Below are positions 23,764 through 32,700 of a stretch of DNA of 64,000 bases, piece by piece. Source of the stretch: Nematopogon swammerdamellus (lineage: Eukaryota; Arthropoda; Insecta; Lepidoptera; Adelidae); assembly GCA_946902875.1 (NCBI GenBank), contig OX336340.1, positions 12,477,566 to 12,541,565 of the forward strand, in the 5' to 3' direction. The position numbers and the translations under genes are program-made. The notes under the pieces are model-generated. The model had not been told where the DNA came from. It saw only the letters and a list, made by a program, of their open reading frames with translations, and ran no database searches. Positions within the stretch are counted from its first letter, which is position 1, and each line of letters opens with the position of its first letter.

Positions 23764-26700
23764 GAACCTGACACGGTTGGCTACATCACCTACAACATCC
23801 GTGATGTCAGCCCATAACACAGGGTGAACTAGGTGCCATGTCAGTGCTTCCCTTCATTTCATGTCGGCTACACTAAACTGGACGGAAAACACGAACTATT
23901 TACATAGCCGTTTCGACCGACGTTTCGTTCAGTGCGGTGGTACCAACCCGGCCGGGATAAACCCTACCACCTAGTAAGGTAAGAAGGGAAGGGACCTACA
24001 GTTTAACGTGGAATCCGAACCACGGTCAGCCTCCAACGGTCGAGCGGTCACCCATCCAATCACTGACGGCGCTCAGCGTTGCTTAATAACAGTTGACTAA
24101 CCAACCGCGCCACTGAGCTACCGAGGCTGACGAATTTTCTTATCCCTTAGTCGACTTTTACGACATGCGACGGGGAGAGATGCAGTGGGGCTATTCTTTT
24201 TAAGTACCGACCCCACACGGTACAATACTAACATACATACACTTATGTAATTTGGTACACCTGTTTAGAAGCCCACATAGACTAACACATACGAATAATG
24301 TGCAATCCCAACGATATTACATACATACGGGTCGAATTGATAACCTCTTTTTTTAAGAAGTTGGTTAAAAAAACTTCGTTTCCTGAGCTCTGACTCTGCA
24401 AGACATCTTCGAAAGCATTTTTAGGGTCCCGTCGCAAAAATACCTTACGGGATCACGGCTACTACTATATTTTATTTTTGGTCGTTCAATTATATTATTT
24501 TTATTTTTTATAGAAATCGCGACATGAGGCGCCGAGCCACCCGGTGTCTAACGAAGCTCATGGACATTCGGTGGAACGTGAGGGTTACGAATACCATGCC
24601 GACCGGCCAGGTGCCTATTCACGCCTCTCTTGAATGGCCCGAGACTGTACTTACGAGAGCTTTCCAGAGTTTACCAGTTCTGTGGAGGAAATATCTGCAG
24701 AACGGATTGGTATGCATCCGCGGCAAGTCTAGCTATAGGGATGCAATTTCTGCCCAGTGCATGCACTGGGCAGGCAATGAGAAAAGTTTAGTTTTATCCT
24801 AATCGTATAATCGAAATGCCAACGAACATCCACAAAATGTGTAAGTACACGATGAAACTTATATTGAAAGCTAAGCGCTCGCTCCTCCCTCTGTCATGCA
24901 TGAACGAGCCAAAGAAAGCCATCAGAGAACAATACGAGTTTAGGTGAAAGTTTCGAACTGTTTAGCCTTGCCACTATATTGCTTGTATTCTATGAATTAT
25001 ACTTATAAAGTGAACACGATGTCTCGACCCATTATAGTCAATTGCGAGTTTTACTCGCGCAGCGGGTGTTCCGTAGATAGGTACGCTATAAGCCGCACCT
25101 GTCAAAAAACCTTAACCGTCTATCTTTTGTCATTCTACAATGCAAAATATAAAAGCCTGTGGCGCCATATGTTATTCAGTAGCGTGAATAATCGATTCTT
25201 CGCTACCTATGTATTAAAGGGGGTTCCCCTTAATTGTTTTACTTTTTGCTTTTTTTTATTATTTATAGGCACATCCGCCATAATAACAAATATTCTGTGA
25301 AAATTTCAACCGGCTACCTATACGTTGTCAGAATCACATGATAAATAAATATAATTAATGATGCGATATGAATGTAAAAAATTAGTAATGCGATAACGAC
25401 ATGTGGTGGTTTGTGACAGAAACCAGTAGTCACTTTGTCACGAATTTCTGCATCTGTCACAAATCAGCACATGCGTGTCTAGGCAGTGGCAAACATTTTT
25501 GTAAAGTAGACTAAGTGTACATTGAAAAAAATTCCAGTGAAGTTTCTTGTCAGTTCTTCTTCGCTGTGATAATCGAACTTGCGGAATGTTACAATGTAAA
25601 TATGACAAATCTGAGCGTAGTGTACTGCCAATAGATGCTAAATAAACAATAAACAATATACGATTCAAAATAAACAGCACTCGGACCGAAGGACGAACGG
25701 ACGGACAGACAGACAGAGAGACTACGTAGGCTTAGTAATAGGCTTCCGTATGAATACGGAACCCTTAAATAGAAAAATTGTAATTAAAAAACCCGAATAC
25801 GAAGAAAACAAGAAAAGAACGTTCAAAAATGATGTTGTCGGAGCACAGAGTAGTCAAGAGTATATTCGAATCGGGCATGTAGGTATAGGTAGGCCCGACT
25901 ACAGCATTTTTTACCGTTTAGATGTCGGGTTTATTTTTATGTAATTATTTTAAGTTTTTGACCTGAATGTATAGGACATTTAATAATCTTCTTTCAAGTT
26001 CTAGATGGGTTTTGAAGAATTATTATTTTTTCAAAGTTTTACAATTTGACGACTAGGGCCCGCCATTAATTTAACTTTTTTTTTTCTTTATAGTCTGTTA
26101 CTCGCGTACTAGCTTTTATACTAATTATACTTTGATACTTTTGCGTACTATATGACAAAACTTTGAATACGTAATTCATCAAAATAGATTTCAACGTTTT
26201 GTTACGAGGGAATAAAGGAAAACCACCACTTACATACATACATATAACAAAGTGAAACGCATTACCCTCATTTGCGTTCAAAGTCGGGTAAAAAACATTG
26301 AGAATCTATCTATTTTCGTATTTTCGTAATAACAACTTACTACATACCTATATTTTTTTTAAAGATCTAACTTTAACGGAAGGTACACGTTATAGAAATA
26401 ATAGGTAATAAAAAGATAATATTTTTTTAAATTATCTTCTAAACAAATAAAATAATACACAACAACAAGGTAATGCACAGATTTGAGACGAGCAAACAGT
26501 GTTAAAAGAACATTATTTATCTTAATCCTTAGAGAGCGCGCGTCGTGTTCTAATCTCACACTCTGTGAAACTAAACTCAACATTCAGCAGTTGATAAAAC
26601 GTATCTGATGGCACTTTAGGAGGAGAATTTTAGATGCGAGCGCATATATCAGAGTACGGTCGCCTGCGCAGTCGAACATTGGATTCATCAAGTGCCTATA

Positions 26701-29700
26701 ATTTTTGAGCGCATGTTCAGACGACCTCAATGTATTAATTTTTATTCTCTTTTTTCCGTCCCAGTTTGCATAGCACTCTTATATGACAGTCCTAGGTATA
26801 TACGCGATATAGGTAACGTCACGACTGTCTCCCGATGACGTAGGTAGAGACAACGACCCCGAGAGACCTCTGAAGCTCCTCTATACTCAATACTCATAGA
26901 TAGTGTGTTTCATCGATGCCCGTCGGGTTCAGCATGCTTCGGACACTACTTATATGCACTCTACATAACATATATTTTATCAGAGTCATATCACAGAACT
27001 GCAATAGATACTTCGTTTTTGTTTTTAGTATGAGTGGCTGAGTCAGAGGGGCCAGAGCTCATGCTCCGACCACCCGACAGCACCTCCGAAAAGGTTCCCT
27101 TTGAATAGCTGGCCATATTCGACTAGAAGAGAGTACAACGAACCTGTTTTTTTTATGGAAACTGACACGGTTGGCTACATCACCTACAACATCCGTGATG
27201 TCAGCCCATAACACCTGTTGAACTAGGTGCCATGTCAGTGCTTCCCTTCATTTCATGTCGGCTACACTGAACTGGACGGAAAATACGAACTATTTACATA
27301 GCCGTTTCGACCGACGACGTTTCATTCAGTGCGGTGGTACCAACCCGGGCGTGATAAACCCTACCGGCTAGTAAGGTAAGATTTCATTCAGCATTAGTTG
27401 TTAGTTAATTATTATTATGTACGGTGTGCTTGCAACAGATACTTGGACAATAACATGTTCCCTTCGCTGCCGTCACGCACACTCGACTTCACCCCGAAGC
27501 TGACAGTGGTGAAGCTCGCCGGAAACCCCTGGCATTGCGACTGCCACGCCCTCTACATCTCTGCGTAAGTATATCTGTCCAATCCTGCGGTAAATATGTA
27601 CCTGAACAACACCAATATCTGCCTGGGTAGCTCCAATGTCTACCTGGGAATCACCAATGTATACCTGGTTATCGTCAATGTCTACCTGAGACTCACCAAT
27701 TTAACCTGGGCAAGACTAATGTTTACCTGGGCATTACCAATGTCTCCCTGGGCAACACCTATTGATACCTGGGGATCACACCTATACCTGGACACGATCT
27801 ACCTCACCCAGGGCCTATATCCGCAAAAATATTTCGGAGAGTTTCAGTCGCTGAAACTAATCTCATACATAGATGTCGGCCTAGTATCAGCGACTGAATT
27901 TCTCCGGGCGAAGAGAGAGGCCCGCTGAAGGAAACTCGTCGGCAATGCCTAGCATTATGACTGCTACACCCTCTCCATCGCATGAGCGGCTCCTTTGTTC
28001 CCTTCTTCCTTGAAATAGCGCTGGCTGTGTTTGAGAAATTTCTCATTCGTAGCACGTTATCCGCTTTACCACGCTCTAACACATTTTCGTAATATTACCT
28101 ATTAAAGAATTACTAAAAAGGGTACATCAAACAGTGTAGACACACATACAATAAACCTGTTTTATTTCACACGTTTGAAACATTTTTGGTTATTTATCAA
28201 TTTTCCTTCAAAAATGTGTATAATCGAATTTGAGTGTAGCGTTGCAGGAAAATGCCTCGGTTTAATAACGGACTTGGAACTCGACTCCAGCCGGTCGGGT
28301 GGCGAAAGTATGTCAACGTCAAAGCCTCTGTTTTTGTAATTGGATGTTAAGACTGTTTCTATCATAAATAATCTTATAAATATAATTTTTTTCGAATCAG
28401 TGCCTCATCATCATATATCTATATCTATACATATAATAAAATCGTTAAATTAATAATCTCTCTTTGTCTGTACGCGCATCACGCAAAAACCACTGAACGG
28501 AATTTGACGAAACTTTGTATAGTGACAGTGTATATCCCGGATTAACATAATAAACAAAAAAATATAATAAAAATTAAAATTATTATAAAATTTAAATGAC
28601 AAGTTGACAACGGAGAACTGTCATCTCGACGTGAGCTGGCCGGTGACCAAATGTTTGATAAATAAAAATAAAAATAAAATTTAAGTCGAACTTATGTCGC
28701 TGTCATTGGTGCAATTTATATTTCTGTTGCCCGCGGCTTCGCTAGCGTGAAATTCGTATTAAAAAAAAAAGTAAGTAACTAAAGGCGGAGCCGAAGGCGG
28801 ATCTGCGCTCACGTAAACGATATTCTTTCTCGATGAAAGTAACTAAGGGCGAGGCGGAAGTCGAAGCTGAGTTCAGGAAGAAAAAAAACATTATTTCTTG
28901 AATGAAGTAAGTAACTATGGGCAGGCCGCAGGCCGAGCTGCGTTCAGGAAGAAGCTAAACCATCTTGAAGAAAGTAAGTAACTAAGGCGAGGCCGAAGGG
29001 CGAGCTACGTTCTGATAAATAATAAACCATCTCGGAGAAAGCGAGTAACTAGGGCGAGGCCAAAGGCCGAGCTGCGTTCAGGAAGAAGCTGAACCATCTT
29101 GAAGAAAGTAAGTAACTAAGGCGAGGCCGAAGGCCGAGCTACATTCTGATAAATAATAAACCATATCGAAGAAATCAATTAACTAAGGGCGAGGCCGAAG
29201 GCCGAGCTGCGTTCAGGAAGAAGCTAAACCATATTGACGAAAGTAAGTAACTAAGGCGAGGCCGAAGGCCGAGCTTCGTTCTGATAAATAATAAACCATC
29301 TCGAAGAAAGGAAGTAACTAAGGGCGAGGCCGAGGGCCGAGCTGCGTTCAGGAAAAAGCTAAACCATCTTGAAGAAAGTGAGTAACTAAGGCGAGGCCGA
29401 AGGCCGAGCTACATTCTGATAAATAATAAAATATCTTGAAGAAAGCAAGTAAATAAGGGCGAGGCCGAAGGCCGAGCTGCATTCGGGAAGAAGCTAAACC
29501 ATCTCGAAGAAAGCAAGTAACTAAGGGCTAGGCCGAAGGCCGAGCTGCGTTCAGGAAGAAGGTAAACCTTCTTGAAGAAAGTAAGTAACTAAGGCGAGGC
29601 CGAAGGCCGAGCTGCGTTCTGGATGAAGCTAAACCATCTCGAATAAAGTAGGTAACTAAGCGATATTAAGATTGAGTTAAATTAATTAAAATTTTATTAT

Positions 29701-32700
29701 AAAGTCCACGCTTCTGACGGCAAACATACCGTCCTAAAACCTTGCGGTTATTCACGGCTGGATGGCAAGAGGCCCGATGGTATCACCTTAGTTCCATGGG
29801 CCAAGGGTAGGTCTTTGATATGGGATGCCATTTGTGTTCTCACATTGGCTCCAAGTCACGTTCGGGCATCTTCAAGACCGGCCGGCGCGGTCGAGGCCTG
29901 GGCGGACAGCCTCAAACGCAATAAATATTATAGATATATAATTCAAGATTTCGAATTTGTTGCGTTTGCGGTTGAAACCCTCGGTCCGTGGAGCAGTCAT
30001 TGAAGCCAAAAGCTTCTTGAAGAGGCTTGGGTCTCTGCTGGTGGACGCAACTGGTGTCCCGCAATCAAGGGCCTACTTCATTCAAACGGTAAGCTTTGCC
30101 ATCCAGCGGGGTAATGCCGCAAGTGTTCTAGGAACATTTGAAAACGCCCCTCTTATGATAGTTATTTTAATGTTTGTTAGGTAGGTTTTAATTATTTAGT
30201 TATTAATATAACTTCTTTATATATTTTATTAAATAAATAGATGGAGTAAACGATATTATATGCTATCGAGGAGCGAGGCCCGAAGGCAGAAGAGGGTTTT
30301 TGGTTTACCTGAACGCAGCTCGGCCTTCGGCCTCGCCCTTAGTTACTTACTTTCTTCGAGAAGGTTTATCGTCTTCCTGAACGCAGCTCGGTCTTCGGCC
30401 TGGCCCTTAGTTACTTACTTTCTTCGTGAAGGTTTATTGTCTTCCAGGATGCAGCTGGGCCTTCGGCCTTGCCGTTAGTTGCTTACTTTATTTGAGAAGA
30501 TTTATCGTTTACCTGAACGCAGCTCGGCCTTCGGCCTCGCCCTTAGTTACTTAGATTCTTCTTTGAAATACGAATTTCACGCGAGCGAAGCCGCGGGCAA
30601 CAGCTAGTCATATAATAAAACTGTGAAATTGACGTATCTGTTGCATTAAAAATATGAAATAGCCTTTCCCCAGCGACATTAGTCCACCTCCAAACCGGAC
30701 TGGCACCTCCTCGGTGGTGATATTGGCTGGGCCTGAGGCTTCGACCTCAGGCACAGCCAGATAGTTCGGAAACAATACAAAAAAATTAAAATATTAGCAA
30801 AATATGAATTGGGGCATGAATAATACATACATACATATCACACACGCTGAATCCCGACAATCGGGGTAAGCACAGTAATCGGTGTTGTGCTGCAAGAACT
30901 CTGGTAAATTACAGGACAACACCGACCACCTCGCATGAATAAGTGGTATGCATTATGATCATTGTGTGAATTTTTGTCTGTTCGTCTGTTAATTTGTCGG
31001 CCTGTCTGCTGGTTCGTTTGTCTGTGGAGTTACTGCAGGAGTACGAGAGTACGTACGGATCACGCCTATATTCATATGGTTGACCAGTGGGGTCGGAAGT
31101 GAACGCAATTGGAGAAATTAAAAATTTTTTTTTGCATGTAATAAAATATAATATGCTCGCACTTGGCTCATCTAATACCATCTTGCGCCTCTGGCCACAG
31201 TCGAGCCGTGCGACTGGTGGGCGACCCCAAAGTGTATCTCAATAGAACCACTGCAACTCCGTAGGCTCGGCTGCCTAAGTATGTTGTATCGCTTATTCCA
31301 TGGGGAGTGCTGAGAGGAGTTATTTGGTGCGATCCCATCGTCGCCTTTCCACCTCCGCACCACGCGCAAAGAGCGGAAACGCATTTCTACACGTTGCACT
31401 TACAGCGGATGCGTACCAAGCGGTTCTGCAGATCTGTCCCCTACAGAGCCGGTAAATTCTGAAACCCTCTCCCTGCCCGTATATTTCCCGCCAAGTACGG
31501 TCCCGGGTCATTCAAGAGGAGCGCGAATAGGCATCCATCAGGCTGGCATGGCATTCGCAACCCCACTACTGAACGTCAATATTTGTATATTTTCTTTAAA
31601 TATGCATTTTAAAATTATTAATCTTTTAAAAATAATATATATATATATTTGTATTCCTTATAATGAACCATTAATTCATTGAGATAACACACAAGCTGTG
31701 CCCGCGGCTCCGCCCGCTCTCATATTTCACTTCACTGCTAACCTCATAAGCCATTTAGCGTGATAGTAAGTAGCCTATAGTTGATGGGAAGAATCAAGCT
31801 ATCCGTAGATTTTTTTTTTATTAAAATCGGTTCAGTGTTTCTCGAGTTATAAGCGGACAGACAGACATACACTCAGACACTCAGACAGAAAGCAGACGTT
31901 GGATTTTATTATAGGTAAGGAAGGATAATGCACTTGAAAAAAATAAATTTTTAACTTTCTAGTTTGTCACCAAAAAAATTGTCTCCTATAATCGACATTC
32001 GTTCATTTACGCTATACGGCCGTGATTGGATCATCAAACGCTATGGTGATCCTATAAGGGCTCCTTTTCTTTTCCTCTTTTTAGGTACGGAAACCTAATA
32101 ATTACAAAAATACTCTATTTCTGTCGGTCAATGACATCGTGCCGTAAAGCTAACGCGCTGAAGGTTTTGCGTGTTTTAAGACGAGCACAAAACGGCACGT
32201 GCTCGATCGTGCCGGCGCGGCGCGGCGGTACAATCTATTTCGCACCTTTATCACTTTAACGCGTTTTGTTCTGTTTTGGTCAGTTACGTTGATAGATAAA
32301 GCAAAAACAAAATAAAAAAATAACCATAAGCTATTTTTAATACTTTAACAATACCTACTTAAAAAGAAAGAAAAAACATTTGCACAAGTGGTATTCGAAC
32401 TCACGGGGTGGTCGGATCAAAATTATATGCATTCTGATGCGATCTGCGGTGGTGCAAGCCCGCCCGGGTTGGTACCACCGCACTCAATGAAAGGTCGGTC
32501 GAAACGGCTATGTAAATAGTTTGTGTTTTCCGTCCAGTTCAGTGTAGCCGGCACGACCGAAGGGAAGCACTGACGTGGCACCAAGTTCACCCGGTGTTAT
32601 GGGCTGACATCACGGATGTTGTAGGTGATGTAGCCTACCGTGTCAGTTTCCATAAAAAAAAAATCTATAAGGCTACGCGAATGGCGGTTTAGCATCAGTG

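Larger units (their letters stand above)
28424..30607 (+). mobile_element. Helitron-like composite element with inverted minisatellite arrays
   Basis: The left end is TCTATACATATAATAAAA, preceded by A. The right end is GCGAAGCCGCGGGCAACAG-CTAG, followed by T. These are the TC...CTRR ends and A/T insertion site expected of Helitrons. Inside, an inverted copy of the 3' end (TGTTGCCCGCGGCTTCGC, about 28718) opens a 62-70-bp array. A fragment of a LINE reverse transcriptase follows, then the same array in reverse, then the true end. There is no Rep/helicase coding. Confidence 0.7.

Noticed and set aside
24000..24132. Possible tRNA gene on the minus strand (GGTAGCTCAGTGG)
   Set aside because: Part of SINE family 1; no closing acceptor stem and the head recurs at 18640-18810 and 35880-36005.
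24524..24802. 92-codon open frame
   Set aside because: It is the antisense of a LINE family 1 tail.
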